Counted from the first letter of the stretch, positions 23,882 through 33,055 are shown. The stretch: 64,000 bases of DNA from UBA7672 sp038326205 (GCA_038326205.1 JBBQJV010000010.1:1-64000), one strand, 5' to 3'. The notes: generated from the letters alone by a model not told the origin. Numbers and translations are program-made.

Positions 23882-24861
23882 GTCAGCGCCCCATCAAGGA
23901 GCGTTGCCAGAGCGGCGGGGTTATCGAATTCCGCGTATACGGATGAGCGCATCACGCTTGGCTTCACGTCCGCCGGCAGGCGCACATGATCCTTGTCTGT
24001 GGTTACAAGCTGGGCGTTGCGTTCGCTGGCAAGCTTCATCAGGAATTTCAGATCGTGAGGCGTGAACATGTGGTGGTCGGGATAGGGCGCGCCCTCCGAG
24101 AGTTCAACACCGGGCTGTTTCTGCAGAGCATCGAAAAATCGTGAGGGACGGGCAATGCCGGCGAAAGCCACATAACGTCCCGGCGGCAACAGCGCCAGCG
24201 GAAGCAATCGCGCGCGCAAAATGGGTCGGGAGAACCCCTCGAGGATCGCCGGAAACGGACCGTCACCCATCAGCACCACAGCGTCGGCACGCGCCAGCCC
24301 GGTTGCGGTCGGCTCGCGTAGCGGTCCCTTGGGAAAGACGTGACCGTTGCCGATCGGGTTGGTCGCGTCCATGACCACAATCGACAGCGATTTCTTCAGT
24401 GTCGGGTTCTGATGGCCATCGTCCATTACGATTATCTCCACGCCCGCCGCCTTGATCGCGCGGGCGCCTGCCGGACGGTCCTGCGACACCCAGGACTCGC
24501 CAGATTTGGACAGCATCAACGGCTCGTCGCCAACTTCGGCCGCGGTGTGACGCGCCGGATCAACGCGGTGCACGCCTTCCAGCGATCCGCGATAACCGCG
24601 TGACAGGCTGGCAACGCGGATGCCTTTTTTCGAAAAATAGTTTCGCACCACTAACGTGATCGGTGTCTTGCCGGCGCCGCCGAGCGTGAGGTTGCCGATG
24701 CATACCACAGGGATGCCAACATCTTCTGGGATCGTGTCGCGTATCCGACGCTCGCCGGCCCAGCGATAGATCATCGAGAGCGGCGTCATCAGCAGCTTCG
24801 ACATCGGCGCGGCGGCGCGCGAGCGCTTGTCGGTTACGGACCAGAAGAAGGGCTCACGCAT
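23878..24861 (-). CDS. lpxK: Tetraacyldisaccharide 4'-kinase
   Basis: 327 residues from the ATG at 24861. LpxK phosphorylates the 4' position of the lipid A disaccharide in the inner membrane. The P-loop is GNLTLGGAGKTPITL (about residue 55), followed by SRGYRG, VDPARHTAAEVGDEPLML, MDDGHQNPTLKKSLSIVVMDA and AFAGIARPSRFF. An upstream frame extension is rejected because it overlaps waaA entirely. The stop of waaA lies inside the first codons of lpxK (eight-base overlap). Confidence 0.96.
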   Translation of the reverse strand: MREPFFWSVTDKRSRAAAPMSKLLMTPLSMIYRWAGERRIRDTIPEDVGIPVVCIGNLTLGGAGKTPITLVVRNYFSKKGIRVASLSRGYRGSLEGVHRVDPARHTAAEVGDEPLMLSKSGESWVSQDRPAGARAIKAAGVEIIVMDDGHQNPTLKKSLSIVVMDATNPIGNGHVFPKGPLREPTATGLARADAVVLMGDGPFPAILEGFSRPILRARLLPLALLPPGRYVAFAGIARPSRFFDALQKQPGVELSEGAPYPDHHMFTPHDLKFLMKLASERNAQLVTTDKDHVRLPADVKPSVMRSSVYAEFDNPAALATLLDGALT

Positions 24862-26140
24862 GTGGCGCCGCCCCTGGACCTGTCGGTGGAAGCATTGCGA
24901 GAATGGCGCCGACGGTTGCGTCAAATGGCGCCTGAAACGCTGCAAACAGATCGCCGGTCGCCACGGGGGCGGAGCCGCCCGCAACCTCGCTACGCCAGAA
25001 TGTGGCCAGTTCATCGGGTGTGTTGCCGATCACGATTGCCGACACGCATGACAGCACGTCAAACGTGTCGCGAAAGTTGAAGCCATGAGGACCTGTAAAG
25101 ACGCGCTTGCCGAGTTGGGCAGGTTCGATGGCGTTGTGACCTCCCACGCCTTGGGATGTCGCGCCGCCGAGATAGATGGCATCGGCAACCGCATACCAGA
25201 AGACCAACTCGCCGATCGTATCTGCAACCAGCACGTCGGTGGCCGCGTCCGGCGTGGCGCGATCCTTCGATCGTTGCTGCCAGGTGAGCCCGCGCGCACG
25301 GACCAGTTCGGCAATGTCGCTGCCCCTGTCCGGGTGCCGCGGGACAATGATGAGCATCGCTCCGGAATTGGTTGGGCGCACCTGCTCAAATGCCTCGAGC
25401 GCGAAGGCGTCCTCGCCTGGATGAGTTGAAGCGGCAAGCAGGATCGGACGGGAGAGGCTGGAGCGGAAGCTGGCAACTTTGTCAGCTGGGGGAGGCACAA
25501 TCCGCGAGGCCATCTTCAGGTTGCCGACAGGCGATATCTTGCGGTCTATCGCCGAACGCAAGCCATCGGCGGTCTGCTGATCGGCCGCGCCGATAAAATC
25601 GAACGCAGCGAAAAGCTCGCGCGCTGACGGTTTGCGGCCATTCCAGCTCGCCAGAGTTTTTGTTGTCATGCGAGCATTGGCGAGCGCGGCGGGTATGTGC
25701 GCGCGCTTCAGGCCCATCAGCATATTGGGCCAGATCTCGCCTTCAGCAAACACCGCAGCGTTCGGGCGCCAGTGAGCGAGGAAGCGCCTGACCGCGCCGG
25801 GGCCGTCTACCGGCGCCATCTGATGGATCACGCCGGGAGGAGATCGCGCTGCAATCATGTCGGCCGAGGTGGCGGTCTGTGTCGTGATAAGCGCATGTGC
25901 ATCAGGGCGCCCTGCGTGCACTGCCTCGAAAATATCGAGCAGCAGCTTGGACTCGCCCACACTGGCGCCGTGCATCCAGACAAGCGGTCCCGCCGGACGC
26001 GCGAGGTTCGTTCGGCCGAAGCGTTCGTCGGTGCGATCCGCGCGTTCCTTGCCCGCTTTCACGCGGTTGCGAACCAACGCTGGCGCGAAGGGCTCAAGCA
26101 GGCCTGTGGCGATGCTGTAGAGCGCAAGCGATGCGGTCAC
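24854..26140 (-). CDS. waaA: 3-deoxy-D-manno-octulosonic acid transferase
   Basis: 428 residues. KdtA/WaaA attaches Kdo from CMP-Kdo to lipid A precursor. N-terminal domain: GPLVWMHGASVGESKLLLDIF, LITTQTATSADM, HQMAPVDGPGAVRRFLAHWRP and AEGEIWPNMLMGLKRAHIPAALANARMT; C-terminal domain: ILLAASTHPGEDAFALEAF, IIVPRHPDRG and YLGGATSQGVGGHNAIEPAQLG. These are classic GT30 motifs. The start overlaps the end of the DUF374 gene by four bases. Confidence 0.97.
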   Translation of the reverse strand: MTASLALYSIATGLLEPFAPALVRNRVKAGKERADRTDERFGRTNLARPAGPLVWMHGASVGESKLLLDIFEAVHAGRPDAHALITTQTATSADMIAARSPPGVIHQMAPVDGPGAVRRFLAHWRPNAAVFAEGEIWPNMLMGLKRAHIPAALANARMTTKTLASWNGRKPSARELFAAFDFIGAADQQTADGLRSAIDRKISPVGNLKMASRIVPPPADKVASFRSSLSRPILLAASTHPGEDAFALEAFEQVRPTNSGAMLIIVPRHPDRGSDIAELVRARGLTWQQRSKDRATPDAATDVLVADTIGELVFWYAVADAIYLGGATSQGVGGHNAIEPAQLGKRVFTGPHGFNFRDTFDVLSCVSAIVIGNTPDELATFWRSEVAGGSAPVATGDLFAAFQAPFDATVGAILAMLPPTGPGAAPHA

Positions 26141-26931
26141 GTGCCGCGACGCTCCAGCGCGTCTTGCGGTTCGGGTTCGGCTTCTGGCTGAGGTGTCGCC
26201 TCCGTTCGTTTTGGCGCGGGCGCCGTATCAGGGGCGAGGCCAGCCAGCTCATCGGCGCGGGCAGTCGCTGCTCTTAGTGCGATCTCGACGCGCTGGCGAA
26301 GGTCTTCGGAGTCCATGCTCTTGGATGTCGGGATCGGTTCCGAGATCACGACCGCGCCACGCGCAAAGGGCTTGGGCCAGAGTAGGCGGTCCCACGTGTC
26401 GAGACGTTTGGCATTCGCGGAGAGACCGTAGATCACGATGGGCGCGCCCATCTGTTGCGCCAGCTTGATCGTGCCCATGCCAACGGTTTCGCGCGGGCCT
26501 TTCGGGCCGTCGATGGTCATGACCACGCAGCCGCCCTTTTTCATAACTTGCAGGCATTCGCGCGCCGCAGAGACGCCGCGCTTATTCTTGTCGCTGCGGC
26601 CCGAGGACGAGCCGCGGATGATGTAGAGACCCAGCCACGTTCCCGCGCGCTTGGTGAACTCCCCGTCCTTCGAGGGCGAAACCATCAGGGCTGCAGGGTG
26701 AGGCGGCTTCGGCCATTTCGGGCGCTGGATGATCTGGATGTAGGGCATCAGCAGGATGCGCGAATGCCACGTCGCCGCGACCCAGCCTTGCGGGCTGTCC
26801 CACAGCTTGCGGATGTGCTCAATGCCCTCGACCCGCCAGCGTATGGTGTGCGCCAGGATCGACATGTAGGCCCAGATCAGGGTGCCTCCGACCCAGGGAA
26901 TCACGGGCGATTGGGAACGGCGCTTCGACAT
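26137..26931 (-). CDS. Lysophospholipid acyltransferase family protein (DUF374)
   Basis: 264 residues from the ATG at 26931. Family motifs: AATWHSRILLMPYI, ALMVSPSKDGEFTKRAGTWLG, RGSSSGRSDKNKRGVSAAREC, VVMTIDGPKGPRETVGMG and VIYGLSANAKRLDTWDR. DUF374 proteins accompany waaA in many alphaproteobacteria and are thought to take part in lipid A acylation, but the exact acyl acceptor is not established. The C-terminal 50 residues are Pro/Glu-rich. First gene of the four-gene block; divergent from the phosphatase gene with 124 bases between. Confidence 0.88.
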   Translation of the reverse strand: MSKRRSQSPVIPWVGGTLIWAYMSILAHTIRWRVEGIEHIRKLWDSPQGWVAATWHSRILLMPYIQIIQRPKWPKPPHPAALMVSPSKDGEFTKRAGTWLGLYIIRGSSSGRSDKNKRGVSAARECLQVMKKGGCVVMTIDGPKGPRETVGMGTIKLAQQMGAPIVIYGLSANAKRLDTWDRLLWPKPFARGAVVISEPIPTSKSMDSEDLRQRVEIALRAATARADELAGLAPDTAPAPKRTEATPQPEAEPEPQDALERRGT

Positions 26932-27054
26932 TGGGGCTATATACTCCCTGATGCGCGCGCCGCCAGACGTTGGTGATAGCGGGATAGCAGCCTGCGAGCA
27001 GCAGGCGCCGCCACAGCGCCTTGCAATCCACACGAAAAGCGGCATCTAGCGGTC

Positions 27055-27735
27055 ATGAGCGGCATCGCGGCCCCCCCCATCGATCTGACCACCCGAACCG
27101 GACGCCGTCAGGCCCGCCGCGAGCTGGTCTGGGGGGACCACGGGTTCCTCAGGGTCAAATTCCGGAACCTCCACAGAATTTCTGACGAGATGTACCGTGC
27201 CAACCAGCCCTCGCCCGAGCATATCGCCGGTTACGCGAAAGAGCTGGGGCTCAAGACCATCATCAATCTGCGTGGCCAAAGCCCCAAGGGCTATTATCTG
27301 CTAGAGAAGGAAGCTTGCGAGCGGCGCGGCATTCAGCTGGTCGATTTTCAAGTTTTCTCGCGCGAAGTGCCGACCGCCGAGAGCGTTCTGCAGGCGAAAC
27401 AGCTGTTCGATTCAATCGCCTATCCGGCGCTCATGCACTGCAAGTCAGGAGCGGACCGGGCAGGGGTGATGTCTGTTTTGTATCAGCATTTTCGCAAGGG
27501 GCTGCCAATCGAGCAAGCTCTGGAACAGCTGTCAGGCAAGTATCTGCACATCCGTCACGGGAAAACCGGCGTCCTGGACGACTTCTTCGAGACCTATCTG
27601 GCGCTGGGGAAACCGGCCGGATTGTCTTTTGAGGACTGGGTTGTAGCCGGCTACGACCACAAGGCTATGAAGGCCCGGTTCCTGACGGGTCGCAAGTCGA
27701 GGGTTGATGTCGACCAGTTGCTGCGCCGCGAATAG
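27055..27735 (+). CDS. Tyrosine-phosphatase-like protein, CtpA type
   Basis: 226 residues with the CX5R active-site loop ALMHCKSGADRAGV (Cys129, Arg135) and an Asp-bearing upstream segment. The N-terminal region (RISDEMYRANQPSPEHIAGYAKELGLKTIINLRGQ) matches dual-specificity phosphatase-like proteins. In Caulobacter a protein of this kind, CtpA, is essential and needed for normal lipid A phosphate chemistry. Location beside DUF374-waaA-lpxK-lpxL, divergent and sharing a promoter region, fits a similar role. That equivalence is inferred from fold type and context. Confidence 0.8.
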   Translation: MSGIAAPPIDLTTRTGRRQARRELVWGDHGFLRVKFRNLHRISDEMYRANQPSPEHIAGYAKELGLKTIINLRGQSPKGYYLLEKEACERRGIQLVDFQVFSREVPTAESVLQAKQLFDSIAYPALMHCKSGADRAGVMSVLYQHFRKGLPIEQALEQLSGKYLHIRHGKTGVLDDFFETYLALGKPAGLSFEDWVVAGYDHKAMKARFLTGRKSRVDVDQLLRRE

Positions 27736-27834
27736 TGGCGTCTGGGCCATCGGGCCAGTCGAACCAAAAAAAGGGCTCGTTTGTTGTCTTGCCGCAGGCT
27801 AGACCTTTTCGCGTGTCGCGTGGAGGGGTCGTCT

Positions 27835-28197
27835 ATGAAGTTCTTTATCATCAACAGCTTCCGCTTTCTGGTCTACAACGCTTACTTCGGAATTATCGCG
27901 CTTTACACGTTCGGTGCGTTTCTGGAGCGGCAACAGATCCAGGGCGTGATTTCGCAATTCACAACCAGCGGAAAGGTGATTGTGGAGCGCGGCATGGTCG
28001 ATCCGACAACTGGGTTTGTTGCGCCAGATCAGTTGCTGGATCGCGGAATGGTCCTGTCAGATCCGGCGCTTTCGGCGCTGTCGATCATCATTGGCCTTAT
28101 CGTGGGCTGGGTCGCGGCGACGCTGATCTGCGGCGTGCTTGTCACGCTGCTCGACATCCGCGACGACATCAACGACCGCCTGCCGCGCGCCAAATAG
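27835..28197 (+). CDS. Small two-pass membrane protein
   Basis: 120 residues from the ATG at 27835, with one membrane segment at about 8-28 (SFRFLVYNAYFGIIALYTFGAF) and another at about 80-104 (ALSIIIGLIVGWVAATLICGVLV). The middle is a periplasmic loop. No family recognised. The frame is open for 18 codons upstream but has no good start. It ends just ahead of a strong terminator and is followed by pmbA. Confidence 0.7.
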   Translation: MKFFIINSFRFLVYNAYFGIIALYTFGAFLERQQIQGVISQFTTSGKVIVERGMVDPTTGFVAPDQLLDRGMVLSDPALSALSIIIGLIVGWVAATLICGVLVTLLDIRDDINDRLPRAK

Positions 28198-28224
28198 GCC
28201 AGAAGGCAAGCCTGAACAAAGTGG

Positions 28225-28255
28225 GGCGCCAGGCAACAAAGCCTGACGCCTTTTT
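28225..28255 (+). terminator. Rho-independent terminator
   Basis: GGCGCCAGGC (28225-28234) and GCCTGACGCC (28241-28250) pair with one mismatch around AACAAA, followed by TTTTT. It separates the small membrane protein gene from pmbA. Confidence 0.85.
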
Positions 28256-28310
28256 GTCTCATCCGACCAGCAGGGCTTGGCGATTCAGTCGCGCAACGTC
28301 ACATAGGGGC

Positions 28311-29660
28311 ATGACCACATCCTCCCCCAGTACTTCAGGCGACCTGCTGGAATCGCTGATTGAGGCCACGCTCAGGGCTGGGGCGGATGCGGTGGATACC
28401 CGAATTTCCGAAAGCGCCAGCCTGTCGGTCGAGGTACGAAATGGCGACCTCGAGACGGTGGAGCGCGAAGAGTCGCGCGGGCTGGCCCTGCGGGCGATGG
28501 TTGGAAAGCGGCAGGCGACGGTATCGGCGACCGACCTGTCGCCGGACGCTTTGAAATCGCTGAGCGAGCGCGTCGTCGCCATGGCGCGGCTGGCGCCGGA
28601 AGACAAATATTGCGGTCTGGCGGGTGCGGACGAAATTACGCGTGATCATGCTGACCTGATGCTCGACTGCGACGACACACCGGAAGCTGATGAACTGGAG
28701 CGGCGTGGACGCGAGATGGAAGCGATCGCAATGGCCGTGCCCGGCGTGAAGCAAATGTCCCACTGCGGCGCCTCCTGGCAGACCTCGCGCTCATGGCTGG
28801 CAGCATCGAACGGGTTTCGAGCCAGCAAATCTTCGGGCATCTCATCTATGGCCGCTGTCGCGATCGCCGAACGGGATGGAGCGATGGAGCGGGATCATGA
28901 GTCCACATCCGAACGTCGCAAGGCAAAGCTGAAATCGCCGGAATGGGTCGGCCGCGAGGCTGCAGAGCGTGCGACTGCCCGGCTGGGCGCGCGCAAACTG
29001 GAGAGCCAGACAGCCGCCGTGATCTACGACAGCAGGCTGTCGAACCGGTTGATCGGCGCTTTTCTCGGCGCGATTTCGGGACCGGCCGTCGCGCGCGGCG
29101 TCTCGTTCCTGAAGGACAAGATGGGCAAGCAGGTGTTCGCGAGAGGCGTCAACCTGATTGATGACCCGCTGCGCATCGGCGGCTTCGGTTCGCGTGCATT
29201 CGACGGCGAGGGGCGGCCAGTCGGCCGGAACGCGCTGGTCGAGGACGGTATGCTGACCCAGTGGTTGCTGAACGGCCCGTCCGCGCGACAGCTGGGGCTG
29301 AGGCCGAACGGCTTTGCCAGCACAGCGTTCGGCGATCCGCCGGGCGTCACCACGTCCAACCTCGACCTGCAGCCGGGCGATCGTTCGCTGGACGAGCTGA
29401 TGGCGGATGCCGGCAAGGGCCTGCTGGTCACCGACATGTTTGGCCCTTCGCTGAACTCCAACACCGGAGACTATTCTGTCGGTGTGTCCGGCTTCTGGTT
29501 CGATAACGGCGAGCGCGCCTATCCGGTTTCCGAGGTGACGATTGCGGGCGACATTCCGGCGATGCTGCTGCGTGCCGTGCCTGGCTCCGATCTCCAGATC
29601 CGCGGATCAACCAACGCTCCTAGCATTCTCATAGATGGGATGGCGCTTGCCGGACGTTAG
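28311..29660 (+). CDS. pmbA: TldE/PmbA metalloprotease
   Basis: 449 residues. TldD and PmbA (TldE) form a zinc protease that trims peptides and antitoxin-like substrates. Residues match PmbA: VEVRNGDLETVEREESRGLALRAMVG near the start, RLSNRLIGAF and GPAVARGVSFLKDKMG, FGSRAFDGEGRPV, LNGPSARQLGLRPNGF and TDMFGPSLNSNTGDYSVGVSGFWFDNGE. The start at 28311 is chosen; a longer frame upstream would overlap the previous gene. The last 26 bases overlap the next gene, so translation is coupled. Confidence 0.94.
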   Translation: MTTSSPSTSGDLLESLIEATLRAGADAVDTRISESASLSVEVRNGDLETVEREESRGLALRAMVGKRQATVSATDLSPDALKSLSERVVAMARLAPEDKYCGLAGADEITRDHADLMLDCDDTPEADELERRGREMEAIAMAVPGVKQMSHCGASWQTSRSWLAASNGFRASKSSGISSMAAVAIAERDGAMERDHESTSERRKAKLKSPEWVGREAAERATARLGARKLESQTAAVIYDSRLSNRLIGAFLGAISGPAVARGVSFLKDKMGKQVFARGVNLIDDPLRIGGFGSRAFDGEGRPVGRNALVEDGMLTQWLLNGPSARQLGLRPNGFASTAFGDPPGVTTSNLDLQPGDRSLDELMADAGKGLLVTDMFGPSLNSNTGDYSVGVSGFWFDNGERAYPVSEVTIAGDIPAMLLRAVPGSDLQIRGSTNAPSILIDGMALAGR

Positions 29661-30498
29661 CGATCTCGATGCTGATCTCGACTCAGATCTGGCGCTGATA
29701 TCTGAAGTCGCGCGCGAGGCCGGCGAGCTTTCCATGCACTGGCTCAAGAAGGGCGCGCGGAGCTGGGAGAAGTCCCCCAATAACCCCGTTACCGAAGCCG
29801 ACATCGCCTGCAATGACCTGATTGCGCGCCGCTTGCGCCCGGCGCGGGCGGGCTATGGCTGGATGTCGGAAGAATCCCGCGACAATCCGGCGGATCGCTC
29901 GCAGAAGCGCGTGTTCGTTGTGGACCCGATCGATGGCACCAAGGCATTCGTGAACGGCGAGACCGGATTTTGCGTCTCGATCGCCATTGTCGAAGATGGC
30001 GTGCCGATTGCGGGCGCAGTCTACAATCCGAACTTCGACGAGCTCGTCAGCGCTCGTGCAGGCGGCGGCACGCATCTGAATGGCGCTCGGGTCGAGATGA
30101 GGGATGTGGACAGCCTCGCGTGCAGCATGATCGGCCAGCCAGACGTCTTCGCGCGCGGTAATGCCCAATACTGGCCCGACCTCCGCCTGATCGATGCCGT
30201 TCCCAATGCCATGGCCTGGCGCATGTCACTTGTGGCGGCCGGGCGTTGGGATGCGACGGTCGCCTTGAACGAGAAGAGCGACTGGGATCTGGCTGCGGCC
30301 GTCCTGCTGGTTCAGGAAGCGGGCGGGGTGGTGACAGACCGGCATGGCCGTCACATCGTTTTCAATGGTGAATCGATCACGCAGAAGGGGGCTATCGCTG
30401 CTGGCGCCGGATTGCACCCGCTGATAGTGGATCGACTCAGGCACTGGGCCAGCCAACAAATCAGGCCGCGCGAACCTGACGGCAGGAGCATGCGATGA
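29635..30498 (+). CDS. cysQ: CysQ/inositol monophosphatase family protein
   Basis: 287 residues. The metal-binding motif FVVDPIDGTKAFVNGETGFCVSIA is typical of 3'(2'),5'-bisphosphate nucleotidases (CysQ) and inositol phosphatases; a second conserved part is EKSDWDLAAAVLLVQEAGG. Such enzymes recycle PAP to AMP or remove phosphate from inositol or Kdo-like sugars. It overlaps the end of pmbA and its stop overlaps the DUF4170 start by four bases, so it belongs to the pmbA-DUF4170-ABC exporter operon. The exact substrate is uncertain. Confidence 0.85.
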   Translation: MGWRLPDVSDLDADLDSDLALISEVAREAGELSMHWLKKGARSWEKSPNNPVTEADIACNDLIARRLRPARAGYGWMSEESRDNPADRSQKRVFVVDPIDGTKAFVNGETGFCVSIAIVEDGVPIAGAVYNPNFDELVSARAGGGTHLNGARVEMRDVDSLACSMIGQPDVFARGNAQYWPDLRLIDAVPNAMAWRMSLVAAGRWDATVALNEKSDWDLAAAVLLVQEAGGVVTDRHGRHIVFNGESITQKGAIAAGAGLHPLIVDRLRHWASQQIRPREPDGRSMR

Positions 30499-30746
30499 CG
30501 CCGAAAAATCCCGATAAACAGCTGCTGCACGTCGTATTGGGCGGCGAACTGAAGCATCCCGGCACAGTTGAGTTTGCCAATCTCAAGGAAATCGATTTCG
30601 TCGGCGCCTTCCCGAGCTATCGCGCGGCGTTCGATGCATGGAAGTCGGCGGCCCAGCGGACGGTCGACAACGCTCACGTGAGATATTTCATCCTGCATGC
30701 CCATCGCCTGCTCGATCCCGAGACGGGCAAGCAACACGATGCCTGA
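30495..30746 (+). CDS. DUF4170 domain-containing protein
   Basis: 83 residues. Matches DUF4170: LLHVVLGGELKHPGTVEFANLKEIDFVGAFPSYRAAFDAWKSAAQRTVDNAHVRYFILHAHRL. These short proteins occur in alphaproteobacteria next to lipid A genes; function unknown. It overlaps the ends of both neighbours, four bases with the upstream gene and eight with the exporter. Confidence 0.93.
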   Translation: MTPKNPDKQLLHVVLGGELKHPGTVEFANLKEIDFVGAFPSYRAAFDAWKSAAQRTVDNAHVRYFILHAHRLLDPETGKQHDA

Positions 30747-32514
30747 TGGAGTTGGGCCTGACACCGTTGCGCCTGATCGCGCCGATGCGTCCGGACGGGA
30801 TGGGCTGCTTTCCAGATTTGCCCGCGACTATCTGCTGCCACAATGGAAGTGGTTCCTTCTCGGCGCCGTGTTTGCGGCGATTACTGCAGTCTGCGCTGGC
30901 GGGTATTCGCAGATAACGGCGCTGGCGACCGACTGGTTGAAGGACGGTGACCCGCGTATTTTCACGATTGCACCTATGGTCATCATGGCCTTGGTGCTGT
31001 TGCGAGCTCCCGCGATGTACTGGCAAACCCAGACCAACAATCGCGGTGTGCAGAACGCGGTCGTCAAACTTCAGGAGACGCTGTTCTCGCGCTTGATCGA
31101 CGGGGACTTCGCGCGCCTGCAGTCGAAAGCTTCTGGCGAATATGTCTCGCAGTTCGCCAACGACATGATCCTCATCCGCGACGCAGCGTTGCGCGTTGCG
31201 ACCAGTCTGGCCAAGTCGTCGCTGACTATTGTTGCGGCCGTCGTCTACATGCTGACGACTGACTGGCTGCTGACGGTTCTTTTGCTCATCGTCTATCCGA
31301 TCGCGTTCATCCCCGTTGTTCGTCTTGGTGAGCGCGTACGGAACTCCTCGCGTCTCGCGCAGGAACAGGCCGGGGCGCTGACTTCGGTTCTGAACGAGGC
31401 TTTTCAGGGCGCCCGGACCGTTAAGGCGTTCGGGCTCGAGGGATATCAGAAGGGGCGCGCCCACAGGGGTTTCTTTGAACGTGCACGCCTTTACATGAAG
31501 GTGTTGCGGGCCAAAGCGCTGGTTGATCCGCTGCTCGAAATCGTAGGGGGTGTTGCTCTCGCCGGATTGTTCGCATTCGCGGGGTGGCGCGCGCTGACCG
31601 GAGACATCAGCGTTGGCGAAGTGCTGGGCGTCATCGTCGCCATCGGCGTGGCGTCTCCGGAGATACGCGCGCTCGGTACGTTGAATGGCGCACTGAATGA
31701 GGCGTTGGCGGCGGCGACGCGGATCTATGCGGTGATCGACGAGCCGCAGCATGTTGGCGACAAGGCGGGCGCGGTTGCGATCGGCCGAGCGAGAGGAGAG
31801 ATCACCTTTGAGCGGGTTGTCTTCGGTTATGAGGCTTCGGATGAAGTGCTCAAGGGGCTGAGTCTTGAAGCGGCGCCGGGGCAGACCGTGGCGATCGTCG
31901 GGCCATCCGGCGCTGGCAAATCTACCGTGTTCAGCCTGTTGCTCAGACTCTACGAAGCGAGAAGCGGCGCCGTGCGGATTGACGGCAGGGACGTCCGTGA
32001 ACTGACGCTGGAATCTTTGCGCGGCAGCATCGCGTTCGTCTCGCAGGATGCTTTCCTGTTCGACACGACGATCCGCGAGAACATCGCGCTGGGCCGTCCC
32101 GGAGCGACGGAGGAACAGATTCAAGCTGCGGCGAAAGCTGCGGCCTGCGATTTCATTGAAAGGATTCCCGGCGGATGGGATGCGCCAGCAGGCGAGGGCG
32201 GGCGCAACCTTTCAGGCGGACAGCGGCAGCGCATCGCGATGGCGCGAGCGTTGGTTTCCGAAGCGCCGGTGTTGTTGCTCGATGAAGCGACGAGTGCGCT
32301 CGACTCGGAAAGCGAGTCACGGATTCAGCAGGCGCTGGCCGGGCTGGCGGGGCAGCGGACAATCATTGTGGTCGCGCACAGGCTCGCCACCGTGCGCCGC
32401 GCGGACCGGATATTCGTGATCGAGGACGGCGTTGCAGTCGAGTCGGGTTCGCATGATGCGCTGCTGGCGAACGGCGAGGCCTATGCGCGAATGGTGCAGC
32501 AGCAGCTGACCTGA
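30739..32514 (+). CDS. msbA: ABC exporter, MsbA-like half transporter
   Basis: 591 residues: six membrane segments followed by the nucleotide-binding domain. Walker A GPSGAGKST (about residue 391), signature NLSGGQRQRIAMARAL, Walker B VLLLDEATSALD and the switch His in VVAHRLATVRRADR. MsbA flips lipid A/core across the inner membrane. Placement in the operon with lipid A-linked genes supports this; the sequence alone does not exclude another exporter. It starts inside the DUF4170 gene and is the last gene of the operon. Confidence 0.88.
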   Translation: MPDGVGPDTVAPDRADASGRDGLLSRFARDYLLPQWKWFLLGAVFAAITAVCAGGYSQITALATDWLKDGDPRIFTIAPMVIMALVLLRAPAMYWQTQTNNRGVQNAVVKLQETLFSRLIDGDFARLQSKASGEYVSQFANDMILIRDAALRVATSLAKSSLTIVAAVVYMLTTDWLLTVLLLIVYPIAFIPVVRLGERVRNSSRLAQEQAGALTSVLNEAFQGARTVKAFGLEGYQKGRAHRGFFERARLYMKVLRAKALVDPLLEIVGGVALAGLFAFAGWRALTGDISVGEVLGVIVAIGVASPEIRALGTLNGALNEALAAATRIYAVIDEPQHVGDKAGAVAIGRARGEITFERVVFGYEASDEVLKGLSLEAAPGQTVAIVGPSGAGKSTVFSLLLRLYEARSGAVRIDGRDVRELTLESLRGSIAFVSQDAFLFDTTIRENIALGRPGATEEQIQAAAKAAACDFIERIPGGWDAPAGEGGRNLSGGQRQRIAMARALVSEAPVLLLDEATSALDSESESRIQQALAGLAGQRTIIVVAHRLATVRRADRIFVIEDGVAVESGSHDALLANGEAYARMVQQQLT

Positions 32515-32584
32515 CCGCGAGTCATGATAGTTAGTAGGCTTACGTTAAGGTCAATAGGATAGTCCTTCGTTGATCGAGGGGAAA

Positions 32585-33055
32585 ATGAAAAGAGCGGCGG
32601 ACGTCAGTGTCGTGATCAGCTCGCACCTTCCAGGTATCGGGCAGACGCTGCGTATGGCGATGAGGGGCGTCGGCGTGCGCAACGTGCAGTTCACGCCACA
32701 TACGACGCAGCTGTCCGACGCTTTTGGTTCATCGAAGCCCGACGTGTTGATGATCTACATTGACACTGCGGCCGAGGATGATGCGGGAATGCGCACGCTC
32801 CATTATGTGCGGCGTTCGGCGAACAGCCCTGACCGCGCAATTCCGGTTGTTGTGGTTTCGCAGCTGCGGGACATCTCTACGATCCAGGCCGTCGCGAATG
32901 CAGGGGCGCACGAGTACGCGCTGTTTCCCGCGTCCGGTGACCAGCTCCTGAAGAAAGTGCTTGCGGCACATAGCTCGAACCGGCCGTTCGTCGATACGCC
33001 AGACTATGCCGGGCCTGAGCGCAAGGCGCCGCCTGTGGCCGCCAAGCCGGTCTGA
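32585..33055 (+). CDS. Degenerate response-regulator receiver protein
   Basis: 156 residues. It has the CheY-like order of strands and helices (SVVISSHLPGIGQTLRMAMRGVGVRNVQF, then DAFGSSKPDVLMIYIDTAA, then AIPVVVVSQLRDISTIQAVANAGAHEYALFPAS). The Asp in MIYID sits where the phosphorylated Asp is expected, but the acidic pair of the first loop is missing (SSHLP in place of DD), and the conserved Lys of the fifth strand (KPF) is replaced by FPAS. No output domain follows; the C-terminal 25 residues are Pro/Ala-rich. Likely a phosphorylation-independent adaptor. Start at 32585, preceded by GAGGGGA. Confidence 0.65.
   Translation: MKRAADVSVVISSHLPGIGQTLRMAMRGVGVRNVQFTPHTTQLSDAFGSSKPDVLMIYIDTAAEDDAGMRTLHYVRRSANSPDRAIPVVVVSQLRDISTIQAVANAGAHEYALFPASGDQLLKKVLAAHSSNRPFVDTPDYAGPERKAPPVAAKPV

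Noticed and set aside
27735..28310. Upstream extension of pmbA giving a 641-residue protein
   Set aside because: It overlaps the small membrane protein gene and a terminator; PmbA family length and motifs fit the start at 28311.
30688..32124. 478-codon minus-strand frame opposite the ABC exporter
   Set aside because: Antisense to the MsbA-like gene; no hydrophobic or motif pattern.
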